Assembly: GCF_947255005.1 (NCBI RefSeq) | Contig: NZ_CAMYFI010000023.1 | Location: 1-35,247 of the forward strand | Direction: 5' to 3' | Length of the DNA stretch: 35,247 nt | Source of the DNA: an uncultured Tessaracoccus sp. | GTDB taxonomy: Bacteria; Actinomycetota; Actinomycetes; Propionibacteriales; Propionibacteriaceae | Notes under the pieces: generated by a model | What the model was told of the DNA's origin: nothing | The model's input: only the letters and a program-made list of their open reading frames with translations | Databases searched by the model: none | Shown: piece by piece, positions 16,662-24,283 of the stretch | Numbering within the stretch: the first letter of the stretch is position 1 | Layout of the letters: each line of letters starts with the position of its first letter | Program-made: the position numbers and the translations under genes

Positions 16662-17846
16662 ATGAAGGACGGAGTCGTCGGGGGTGTTTCCAGGAGTGCC
16701 GACCCGAAGTCGATTCGTTTCTGGAACGAGCAGCTCGTCATTGACGTGATGCGCAAGCAGAACGAACCGCTACGGATTGCGCAATTGGCTGAATTAACGG
16801 GGCTCACTCCTGCGTCGCTGGGGCATCTCTTACGCGGGCTCGAGGCCAAGGGGTGGGTGGCTGCAGGAGGCAGCCAAGAGCGTCGCCGTGGCAGGCCCCC
16901 GCAGCTGTTTTCGCTCGTGCGCCCCCAAGGGTGCGTGCTCGGCATCGATTTCGACGCGCACACTTTGCGCATTGTGAGCATCGACATGCTCGGCACCGAG
17001 CTGGGGCGCGCCGAGATTCCTGCGGACGACCATGTCGACGGTGACTACCGCGGCATCAGCCGCCGCCTTCTGAGTGCCGTGCTGCCTGACGGAAACGGGC
17101 CAGTGTGGGCGGTGGGTGTTTCCCTCGACCACGACCATCACCGCACACCTGACAGCGAGGCCGCGTCGAAGGTACACGAACAGATCAGCGCATTGCGTGA
17201 GGAACTCCGCGCGAGGGGCTTTCACGACGACATCATCGAGGTGTGCGACGGTCACGCGGCGGCGTTTGCGGCACAGCGGGTAGACATGGAATCCCGTGGC
17301 CGCGCCATGCTGTACGTGCACTTCGACCGCACGCCGAAGCTCTGCGCCGTGACGGAGCACGGCGTCTACGTGGGTGCTCGAGGACGAGCCGGACACGTGT
17401 ACGAGCGGGGTATCCCGTCGGCTACTTATAGCCTGGACAAGCCCCAACTCCCGGTTGAGCAGACCGACAACCAGGCCTCTGTTCTGATCGAGCAGGCCGT
17501 TGCCGGAGATGATGATGCGCTGTCGGCAGTGCAGGCCTACCTCGCAGAGGCGGCGCCGAAGATCGGGTGCGCGGCTGCATTGATGGACCCAGCGGTCGTG
17601 GTGGTGGGCGGCGCGCTCTCGCCGCTGCGCGACACGGTGCTGCCTGTGGTGAAGGAAGCCGTCGAGCAAGAGACCGGGCGCCCGGCCAATGTCGTCGATT
17701 CCGGGACCGACGAGTTTGGCGTCGCTACGGGCTCTGCATTCATGGCATGGCAGGAGATATTCAATCTGCTCATCTCGTCCGACTCGGGCGCGCGGGAGTT
17801 TTCGGCCGAGCAGGTACACAAGCTCTGGGCGGAGCAGACCAGCTAG
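16662..17846 (+). CDS. ROK-like transcriptional regulator lacking kinase and zinc signatures
   Basis: 394 residues from ATG 16662, preceded by a GGGTGG-type site 6-12 bases upstream. The in-frame ATG at 16647 and the upstream extension to 16551 are less convincing. The winged helix (~20-85) contains VIDVMRKQNEPLRIAQLAEL and LTPASLGHLLRGL, followed by the basic RRRGRPP linker typical of the family. The ROK domain is divergent: the ATP motif DxGGT is replaced by DFDAHTL, the GEIGH motif is reduced to RAGH, and the cysteine zinc site is missing altogether. It is therefore a pure regulator, perhaps with altered ligand sensing. It lies upstream of the DUF4185-GH20 gene, with the oppositely oriented DUF1707 gene between, and is a candidate regulator of it. 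Confidence 0.88.
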   Translation: MKDGVVGGVSRSADPKSIRFWNEQLVIDVMRKQNEPLRIAQLAELTGLTPASLGHLLRGLEAKGWVAAGGSQERRRGRPPQLFSLVRPQGCVLGIDFDAHTLRIVSIDMLGTELGRAEIPADDHVDGDYRGISRRLLSAVLPDGNGPVWAVGVSLDHDHHRTPDSEAASKVHEQISALREELRARGFHDDIIEVCDGHAAAFAAQRVDMESRGRAMLYVHFDRTPKLCAVTEHGVYVGARGRAGHVYERGIPSATYSLDKPQLPVEQTDNQASVLIEQAVAGDDDALSAVQAYLAEAAPKIGCAAALMDPAVVVVGGALSPLRDTVLPVVKEAVEQETGRPANVVDSGTDEFGVATGSAFMAWQEIFNLLISSDSGAREFSAEQVHKLWAEQTS

Positions 17847-17880
17847 GGCTGCGGCTCCTCATGCGTTACACCCGGTCCGA

Positions 17881-18522
17881 TCAGTGCTGCCCGTGGCGCT
17901 GCACCGTCTGCGGGTCGAGGTGCACATCGCAGCCGGCCCAAAACAGGAAGCCGCGCAAAATCAGCGTGCCGTTTGAACCGTCGCCCATGGCTGCCGCATC
18001 GATGTCATTGCCGGCCATGATTGCCACGCACTCGTCGACGACGCGCACGCCTGGCGGAATGTAGATGTCGTGGCCACCCATCACAGCGGACACGTCTAGC
18101 GTCACGACGGCGCCGGGTCCCATGCAGTCGCGCAAGTAGATTTCGTTCCCGCCCCAAAACGCGAAGGAGCGCAATCCGGGTGAGCCGGGTTCCAGCACGA
18201 TGTTGCGACCGCTCAGCAACGCCAACCTGAACGGGCGGTCTTCCCCAACGCGCGTCGGAACGTGGCTGCTCCGGGCACTGACGGCAGGAGCGCTGGCAGG
18301 CGCGGCGTCAGACTGCGTGATCAGGACCCTTCCTTCAGGTAAGTCGTTGATGAGTTCATCTAAATCGACGCGGTACCTGGCGTGGAGCGCTTGTTCCTGC
18401 CGTTCCTCGAGCTCGGCCAGGTCGAGCCTGCCTGCGGCGTGCGCTTCCTGCAGCACAGTGAGGGCGGCATCGCGGTCGGCATCGCCGATGCGTAGGCGTG
18501 GGGCCGGGTGGTTCTCGGACAT
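17881..18522 (-). CDS. DUF1707 protein with LiaF-like C-terminal domain
   Basis: 213 residues from ATG 18522. Residues ~9-60 are the DUF1707 SHOCT-like helical unit (RIGDADRDAALTVLQEAHAAGRL, cut here). A Pro/Ala linker leads to a right-handed beta-repeat domain with GGNEIYL, VMGGHDIYIPPG and IMAGNDIDAAAMGDGSNG, as in the cell-wall-active antibiotics response (LiaF/VraT-like) C-terminal family. There is no membrane segment. In Actinobacteria these proteins are common near envelope-stress genes; no specific role can be given. Its convergent neighbour, the ROK-like regulator, ends 34 bases away. A broken paralogue exists at 26189-26390. Confidence 0.85.
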   Translation of the reverse strand: MSENHPAPRLRIGDADRDAALTVLQEAHAAGRLDLAELEERQEQALHARYRVDLDELINDLPEGRVLITQSDAAPASAPAVSARSSHVPTRVGEDRPFRLALLSGRNIVLEPGSPGLRSFAFWGGNEIYLRDCMGPGAVVTLDVSAVMGGHDIYIPPGVRVVDECVAIMAGNDIDAAAMGDGSNGTLILRGFLFWAGCDVHLDPQTVQRHGQH

Positions 18523-18622
18523 GCCAGCAGCGTACCGAATGTCCTCGTGCAAGAACCGGCTGAGCGGAGGGAATGTGGGGTGCGCCAAAGAAGATGCATC
18601 AATTTAGTGAAGGGTCTTCGTG

Positions 18623-18662
18623 TTGACCGACGTGCCGCTAGTCTAAAACGTAAACGATTACA
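18623..18662 (+). promoter_or_regulatory. Probable promoter/operator of the DUF4185-GH20 gene
   Basis: TTGACC at 18623-18628 is a fair -35. The imperfect palindrome GTAAACGATTAC (18650-18661, 10 of 12 positions symmetric) lies where the -10 and start region would be, so a bound repressor would block transcription. The downstream gene starts at 18702. A convincing -10 hexamer is not visible. Confidence 0.4.
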
Positions 18663-18701
18663 GTTCGCGATGCAGCGAGCTGCCGAACGGATGAGGTAAC
18701 G

Positions 18702-21700
18702 ATGCCAAATCAACCCCCAACTAGGGTTCGTAAGCAAGTGGGAGCTCTGACAGCAGTTTGTCTGGTGGCGACGATGACTTCGACGCCAGCACTCACTGCA
18801 GAAGCCACTCCTGCCCCTACGGCTCCGAGCCCCGCGGTATTCGTGGAGGAGATGACAGGCCAACACGCGGTCACCAACACCAAAGAAAAGTGGGACATCG
18901 GAGCAACCGATCTCGGCGTGATGTGGGAGGACGGCGAGGGCGGCATCCTGACCGCCTTCGGCGACACTTTCACCAACCCGGGCAAGGACGGCGCCGGCTT
19001 CGACAACTGGCGCTCGAACGTGCTGCTGCGCTCCACCGACAACAAGCTTGACGACGGCATGACCTTCGACTGGGCGCTCACCGGCGATGACGGCAAGGCC
19101 AAAGGAATCATCGAGGGCAAGAAGGTCGACCACGACGAGATGACGGTTATCCCCACGGCGGGCATCGCCGTGGGCACGCGCCAGTACCTTGATTTCATGT
19201 CGGTGCGCCACTGGGGAGAACCCGGTCAGTGGGACACGAACTTCGCCCAGATGGCGTACTCCGACGACCGCGGTGTGACATGGCAGACCGAAGCCGCCCC
19301 GCGCTTTGAAAACCCCGACGGCAACGACCCTATGCAGATGAAAGCCTTCGCCAAGGACGGCGGATTCGTCTACATCTTCGGCACCCCGAATGGGCGCCTC
19401 GGCGACGCACACCTCGCCCGGGTCAAGGAAGAGGGGCTACTCGACAAGAGCGCCTGGGAGTTCTACACCGGTTCCGAGTGGACGAAGGACTACGCGTCGA
19501 TTACTCCGTTGATTCAGGGCCCGGTTGCGGAGCTGTCGGTGCGCAAAGATCCACACTCCGGGCTGTGGCAGATGGTGTACCTCGACGGCAATGCCGATCT
19601 CGTCTTGCGCACCGCTGCCCAGCCGACGGGGCCCTGGCAGGAACCCCAGGTGCTGGCCACTCAGCAGGACTATCCGGGACTCTACGGCGGGTTCATCCAC
19701 CCGTGGTCGCCGAAGGGCGAGCTGTACTTCGCCATGTCGGTATGGAACGAGTACAACGTCGCGCTCATGAAAGTCACGCTCGACGATAAGGGCAAGATCA
19801 CGTGCCCGAACCTGCTGGTCGATCCGTCCTTTGAACGCAGCGACAAGTTTGATGTTCCTGGCGGGTGGAGCCCGTCGAATGTGGGTGGCATCGATACCCA
19901 ATCTGCCTGGGCAAACGTCGGTCGCAGGCAATTCTGGGTGCGCGCCTCCGGCGGAGAACACCTGATGACGCAGAACGTCGCCGTCACCCCGCACACTGAC
20001 TACCGCCTCACGGGGTGGCTCACCACGGGAGATACCGTCGGCGGTAACGCCGGTGAAGGCCTGATCGGCGTGCGCCCAACAGAAATTGGCGCCGATACGA
20101 TTGCGCAGAAAACATTTGGTGATTTGCGCGGCTACACGAAGTTCGTCGTGGAATTCAACTCCGGCGAGCACCGGCACCTCCAGGTGTATGCGGGGTCGAC
20201 AATGACTGGGGATCGCTGGGTGCAAGGCGACGATTTCAGTCTCGTCGCACTGGGCGAGCCCACGCAAGAGGCAGCCCCCGAGCCGGCTGCGCCGCCCGTG
20301 ACGGTTCCGTCGCTTCCTGGGTGGAACGCCGCGGACGGCGTCTGGGAGCTGAGTGATGCAACCCGCATTGTCGCGCCCGACGAGTTCCGCGCCAGCGCAG
20401 ACCTGCTCTCGCGCGAGATCGGCAACTACCGTGCAGGTGCCCCGGCGCAGTTCGTCACCAGCGGCGCACAGGCCAGTGACATCGAGGTGCGCATCGATTC
20501 TGCCAAGCGTGGCGAGCTTGGCGACGAGGGATACTCCCTGGGCGTGAGCGCCGACGGCGTCACCATCGTCGCGGCCACGAAGGCGGGCGCGTTCTACGCA
20601 ACCCGCACCGTCTCGCAATTGCTGCGCCAGGACACAACGCTCGCGGCGGGGCACACCGTCGATAAGCCGAAGTACCCCGAGCGCGGCCTCACCATCAGTG
20701 CCTACGAGGTGAACATCTCCGACGAGTGGATCGACCGCATGCTCGTTGAGATGGCGGACCTCAAACTCAACCAGGTGCTGCTGCAGATCAAGGTGAAATC
20801 CGATAAATACCCCAACCTCAACACGTGGAGTTACTACCCGAAAGAGCAGGTAAAGAAGTTCGTCGCAAAGGCGAACGCCATGGGCATCGAGGTGATTCCG
20901 GAGATCAACGCACCCGGCCACATGGACGTCGTGCTGGAAAATTACCCCGACTTCCAGCTCATCGACGACAACGGGAAGCATCAGCCCAATAAGCTCGACG
21001 TCTGCAATCCCGAGGCAGTCGAGTTCTATCTCGACCTCATGGATGAATACATCGACGTGTTCCAGCCGAAGCAGTGGCACGTCGGCTCGGACGAGTACAT
21101 GCTGGGTAGTGACCCGAAGAACTACCAGCGCCTCATTGAATGCGTGCGCGACAAATTCGGCGATGAAGCAGTCACTAGCGATGCGTTCGAGACCATCAAC
21201 AACGCGGTATTCGATTTCGTGAACACCGTCAACGCGCACGCCAAGAGCAAGGGCTTGACGCTGCGCATGTGGAACGACGGCATCCACGGCGCGACGAAGG
21301 TGCAGCTCGATTCCGACATCGTGGTGGAGCACTGGATCGACCGGGGCGTCCCGGCGCAGTCGATTCTGGATCGCGGACACAAGATCATGAACGCCTCGCT
21401 GGCGCTCTACGACACCCGCCATCCCACGCAGGACATCTCCATCCACCCCGAGCGACTGTGGACGTCGAGGTGGCATCCAGGTGTGTTCTTCGGCAGTCAT
21501 GGGCGCGTCGAGCCTGGTCACCCGCAGCTCACGGGCGTGAAGGCCTCGATGTGGGTGGATCACGCTCAGGCCATGACGGAAAACGCTCAGGCCGAACGTA
21601 TTCGCGACGGCCTCCGCTTCGTCGCGCAAATGGGCTGGACGGGCAATCACGGTGGCAAGAGCTGGAACCAGTTCAAGTCGGATATCGACGCTGTGGGGCG

Positions 21701-23258
21701 TTCGCCGCAATGGATGAACGTTGACGACCAGCCGCTGCGGGAGGGCATGTACCGATTCTCGCTCCACGATGAGCCGAACAAGGTGCTGGGCGAGACGGGA
21801 GCTGACCCCGACGTGTACGGCACCGATACCTGGTACCTGACGCCCACGCCTGACCGCTACTATCAGCTCCGCTCCAGCGTGACGGGCAAGTGTCTCGCGA
21901 TGTCGAAGGGCTTCGAGACGCTCGGCGTCGTCACCGAGATCGGTGCCGCGCCGAACTTCGAGCCTTGCCGAGCCATCGACGATCAGTCAGCGAACAAGCA
22001 GAAATGGCAGATCATCAGCGACGGCGAGGGCATCTACCGGGTCACGAATGCCACCACCAACCAGGTGCTTTCGGTGACCGACGGCGACGAGGTGCGTCCT
22101 CACCGCTACCTGGGCGGCAAGGAGTACCCGGAGCAGACGCTCGAGGCGAGCAAGCTCGCGCAGCTGCCCGGCGACATGAGTGACGACAGATGGAGCATCA
22201 CGCCCGTCATCGGATTGTCGTTGCAGGCGGAGCGTACGCAGCTGTGGCCAGGCCAATCGGCGAAGCTCACGCTCAAGGTCATCAACGACGGCACCACCGA
22301 CGTGCGCGACGCGACGCTGCACGCGCAGTTCCCCGAGGGCTGGAAGGTTTCTGATCTGCCCGAGATTCCAGCGATCCCGGCGGGCGAGAGCAAGGAGTTC
22401 ACGCTGACGATCACCAACATCGACGCAGCCCTCGGTTCCGCGTTCTTACCGATGGTTCTCGACTCGAGCGCCGGCAAGGTGAGCGCAGGCGTGGTGATGG
22501 AATCCGTTTGTGGTGAGCCGACGACGCCGAAGTTCGTCTCGGCGGACACGGAGCAGACGTGGGGTGAGGGCCCCGGCAGCGGGCCGGGCAGCGCCGCCGT
22601 CGACGGAAACCCTGCCACCTACTGGCACACGGAATGGGACACCAACACGCCCTTCCCGCACCACATCATCGTCGACACCGGCAAGGTGCAAAGCCTGTGC
22701 GGCTTGGGGCACTTGCCCAGACCGGGCTCGAAGGCTCGACAGGCTAGGGACTTCGAGATCTACGTCTCTGACGACGGCAAGGAATGGGGCGAGCCCGCGC
22801 TGAAAGGCACCCTGGAGCGTGTCGACGACTGGCAGCAGCTCTCGTTCGACGCGCGTGGCCGGTACGTGAAGTTCGTCGGTCTGAACGCGTGGCCCGATTC
22901 CGACGCACCCGCCGAGGACAACCCGTGGATGGCCGTGGCGGAGCTCAGGGTGACCGCGAAATCGGGTGTGCTGCGTCCGGGAACCTCCACGGCCCCCGGG
23001 ATGGAACCAGCGATCGTGGAAGTTAAGCTGCCCGACCAGCCGGCGCCTGAGCCTGAGCCGCAGCCTGCTCCTGAACCTGAGCCTGGGCCTGGGCCTGAGC
23101 CGCAGCCTGATCCTGAGCTCGAGCCGAGGCCGTCGGATGACGGGAAACCCGACGAGGCAGTCGAGGACGGTGCCGGGCAGGCTCCGTCTGCGAAACAGCA
23201 GCCGCCCCAGCGCGGCGCTGATCGTCCGCGGCCCGGTATGCCGAGGACGGGGCTCTAA
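18702..23258 (+). CDS. Giant secreted DUF4185 / GH20 hexosaminidase fusion with binding modules
   Basis: 1518 residues from ATG 18702. The signal peptide is ~1-33. Residues ~50-365 form a DUF4185 five-bladed propeller (GGILTAFGDTF, FYTGSEWTKDY, ELSVRKDPHSGLWQMVYLDG); some DUF4185 proteins are endo-D-arabinanases (GH183), but membership is not established here. Residues ~372-515 look like a carbohydrate-binding module (LLVDPSFE, GDDFSLVALG). A GH20b domain (~540-655) leads to a GH20 barrel (~660-1020) with PEINAPGHMDVV and the catalytic pair in HVGSDE (D797, E798). Then come a ricin-B-like segment (~1045-1165), an NPCBM-associated Ig-like domain (~1165-1260) and an F5/8-type-C/CBM32 module (~1265-1435). 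The tail is a Pro-Glu repeat linker ending PGMPRTGL-stop. It would release terminal GlcNAc/GalNAc from complex glycans outside the cell. The two enzyme-like domains imply a heteroglycan substrate. Confidence 0.9.
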   Translation: MPNQPPTRVRKQVGALTAVCLVATMTSTPALTAEATPAPTAPSPAVFVEEMTGQHAVTNTKEKWDIGATDLGVMWEDGEGGILTAFGDTFTNPGKDGAGFDNWRSNVLLRSTDNKLDDGMTFDWALTGDDGKAKGIIEGKKVDHDEMTVIPTAGIAVGTRQYLDFMSVRHWGEPGQWDTNFAQMAYSDDRGVTWQTEAAPRFENPDGNDPMQMKAFAKDGGFVYIFGTPNGRLGDAHLARVKEEGLLDKSAWEFYTGSEWTKDYASITPLIQGPVAELSVRKDPHSGLWQMVYLDGNADLVLRTAAQPTGPWQEPQVLATQQDYPGLYGGFIHPWSPKGELYFAMSVWNEYNVALMKVTLDDKGKITCPNLLVDPSFERSDKFDVPGGWSPSNVGGIDTQSAWANVGRRQFWVRASGGEHLMTQNVAVTPHTDYRLTGWLTTGDTVGGNAGEGLIGVRPTEIGADTIAQKTFGDLRGYTKFVVEFNSGEHRHLQVYAGSTMTGDRWVQGDDFSLVALGEPTQEAAPEPAAPPVTVPSLPGWNAADGVWELSDATRIVAPDEFRASADLLSREIGNYRAGAPAQFVTSGAQASDIEVRIDSAKRGELGDEGYSLGVSADGVTIVAATKAGAFYATRTVSQLLRQDTTLAAGHTVDKPKYPERGLTISAYEVNISDEWIDRMLVEMADLKLNQVLLQIKVKSDKYPNLNTWSYYPKEQVKKFVAKANAMGIEVIPEINAPGHMDVVLENYPDFQLIDDNGKHQPNKLDVCNPEAVEFYLDLMDEYIDVFQPKQWHVGSDEYMLGSDPKNYQRLIECVRDKFGDEAVTSDAFETINNAVFDFVNTVNAHAKSKGLTLRMWNDGIHGATKVQLDSDIVVEHWIDRGVPAQSILDRGHKIMNASLALYDTRHPTQDISIHPERLWTSRWHPGVFFGSHGRVEPGHPQLTGVKASMWVDHAQAMTENAQAERIRDGLRFVAQMGWTGNHGGKSWNQFKSDIDAVGRSPQWMNVDDQPLREGMYRFSLHDEPNKVLGETGADPDVYGTDTWYLTPTPDRYYQLRSSVTGKCLAMSKGFETLGVVTEIGAAPNFEPCRAIDDQSANKQKWQIISDGEGIYRVTNATTNQVLSVTDGDEVRPHRYLGGKEYPEQTLEASKLAQLPGDMSDDRWSITPVIGLSLQAERTQLWPGQSAKLTLKVINDGTTDVRDATLHAQFPEGWKVSDLPEIPAIPAGESKEFTLTITNIDAALGSAFLPMVLDSSAGKVSAGVVMESVCGEPTTPKFVSADTEQTWGEGPGSGPGSAAVDGNPATYWHTEWDTNTPFPHHIIVDTGKVQSLCGLGHLPRPGSKARQARDFEIYVSDDGKEWGEPALKGTLERVDDWQQLSFDARGRYVKFVGLNAWPDSDAPAEDNPWMAVAELRVTAKSGVLRPGTSTAPGMEPAIVEVKLPDQPAPEPEPQPAPEPEPGPGPEPQPDPELEPRPSDDGKPDEAVEDGAGQAPSAKQQPPQRGADRPRPGMPRTGL

Positions 23259-23264
23259 CTAAGG

Positions 23265-23316
23265 CAGGCCTCTGACACGTGTTCCGCAACTGAGCGGAAC
23301 ACGTGTCAGAGGCCTG
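23265..23316. terminator. Perfect 22-bp hairpin after the giant GH20 gene
   Basis: Two exactly complementary 22-base arms (23265-23286 and 23295-23316) surround the 8-base loop CAACTGAG, starting 6 bases after the stop at 23258. No T-run follows on either side, so it is a U-less, possibly bidirectional terminator of the kind seen in Actinobacteria. It also separates the giant gene from the lysS fragment that opens the next region. Confidence 0.8.
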
Positions 23317-23333
23317 ATCCCATGTTGTGGGTA

Positions 23334-23559
23334 TTAGCTGCTATGGGGGCGCAGCAGGGGGTAGAGGATGGTCTCGCGGATGCCCGCGCCGGTCAGCAGC
23401 ATGATGAGACGGTCGATGCCGATGCCGAGCCCACCCATCGGGGGCACGCCGTATTCGAGTGCCTCGATGAAGTCGGTGTCGAGCTGCATCGCCTCGGGAT
23501 CGCCTGCCGCAGCCTTCAACGACTGCGCCGTAAGCACGTCGCGCTGGATCACTGGGTCG
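23334..23559 (-). pseudogene. Duplicated 3' fragment of lysS
   Basis: The frame encodes the last ~75 residues of lysyl-tRNA synthetase, including the motif-3 region GGLGIGIDRL, and ends RPHSS-stop instead of the RPQS-stop of the complete gene. Bases 23344-23559 match 26417-26632 at a constant offset of 3073 with only 5 mismatches by eye. No start, no N-terminal domains and no promoter are present. At 23559 the homology stops abruptly, in the middle of lysS, and joins a ROK-gene fragment on the opposite strand. It is not functional. Confidence 0.92.
23344..23559. repeat. 216-bp direct repeat, left copy
   Basis: Direct repeat of 26417-26632, about 98% identical by eye. The five differences are three clustered at 23382-23389 and two further single changes. 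It corresponds to the 3' end of lysS. Confidence 0.93.
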
Positions 23560-23760
23560 GGCGAGGGCCGCTATGCCATCGTGCGGGCGGCCGAGGCCGG
23601 GGACGAGATCGCGGTGGCCGCGGTCAAGGAGTACTTCGAGCTCATCGCCCCGGTGGCCGGCTTTGGGGCGGCGATCGTGGATCCCGACATCGTCGTCCTC
23701 GACGGCGTGGCGAAGGAGGAGCTCGACACCTTCCGCGCGTTGCGCGAGCACCAAAGCTGA
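23560..23760 (+). pseudogene. 3' fragment of a ROK-family gene
   Basis: Sixty-six codons, open from the lysS junction to TGA at 23758-23760. The peptide (AGDEIAVAAVKEYFEL ... GFGAAIVDPDIVVLDG) matches the C-terminal helices and the D-P-x-x-V-V-L-x-G strand of ROK proteins and aligns well with the same part of the regulator at 16662. The N-terminal DNA-binding or ATP domains are missing. It arrived with the fur-katA segment and has no start signal. Confidence 0.7.
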
Positions 23761-23812
23761 CTGGACTTCCTTGTTTTCTTGACCAAGTCCAGAAATGCGC
23801 TAGGCTGGTGGC

Positions 23813-24283
23813 ATGACGATTCTGGAACCGGTGGACCACGCAGCGTCGCTGCGTGCTGCCGGGCTTCGCGTCACCAGTCCCCGGCTCGCCACGCTGCAGG
23901 TCATCCAGCAGCATCCCCACTCCACGGCCGACGACGTCGCGTCCGCCGTGCGGGAACGGCTGGGCACGGTCTCGAAACAGGCGATCTACGACGTCCTCCA
24001 CGCCCTCACCGACGCGGCCCTGCTGCGCCGGGTGGCCGTCGACGGTCGTGGCTCGCAGTACGAGCTCGAGGTCGGGGACAACCACCATCACGTCGTCTGT
24101 CGCGAGTGCGGCAGGCTCGAGGACGTGCCGTGCCCCGTCGGTGCCGCGCCCTGCCTCGAGCCCCCGGTCGACCACGGGTTCGAGGTGGACCAGGCCGAGG
24201 TGATCTACCGAGGACTGTGCGCCAGATGTCGTCAACCAGCCCCAACCACCACGCATGAAGGGACCAATCATGACCAAGTTTGA
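23813..24283 (+). CDS. Fur-family metalloregulator (FurA-like) of catalase
   Basis: 156 residues from ATG 23813. The N-terminal winged helix spans ~1-85 (LRVTSPRLATLQVIQ, SADDV-type helix, SKQAIYDVLHAL recognition helix). The dimerisation domain carries the metal ligands: the HHH cluster in DNHHHVVC and two CxxC pairs (CREC and CARC) for structural zinc. The last 14 bases overlap the start of the catalase gene, the furA-kat arrangement known from mycobacteria and streptomycetes, where peroxide or iron relieves repression. The AT-richer stretch 23761-23800 upstream, with TTGTTTTCTTGACC, is the likely promoter and binding site. Confidence 0.9.
   Translation: MTILEPVDHAASLRAAGLRVTSPRLATLQVIQQHPHSTADDVASAVRERLGTVSKQAIYDVLHALTDAALLRRVAVDGRGSQYELEVGDNHHHVVCRECGRLEDVPCPVGAAPCLEPPVDHGFEVDQAEVIYRGLCARCRQPAPTTTHEGTNHDQV

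Noticed and set aside
19437..21767. 776-codon minus-strand frame
   Set aside because: Antisense shadow of the DUF4185-GH20 gene with no signal, motif or ribosome site.
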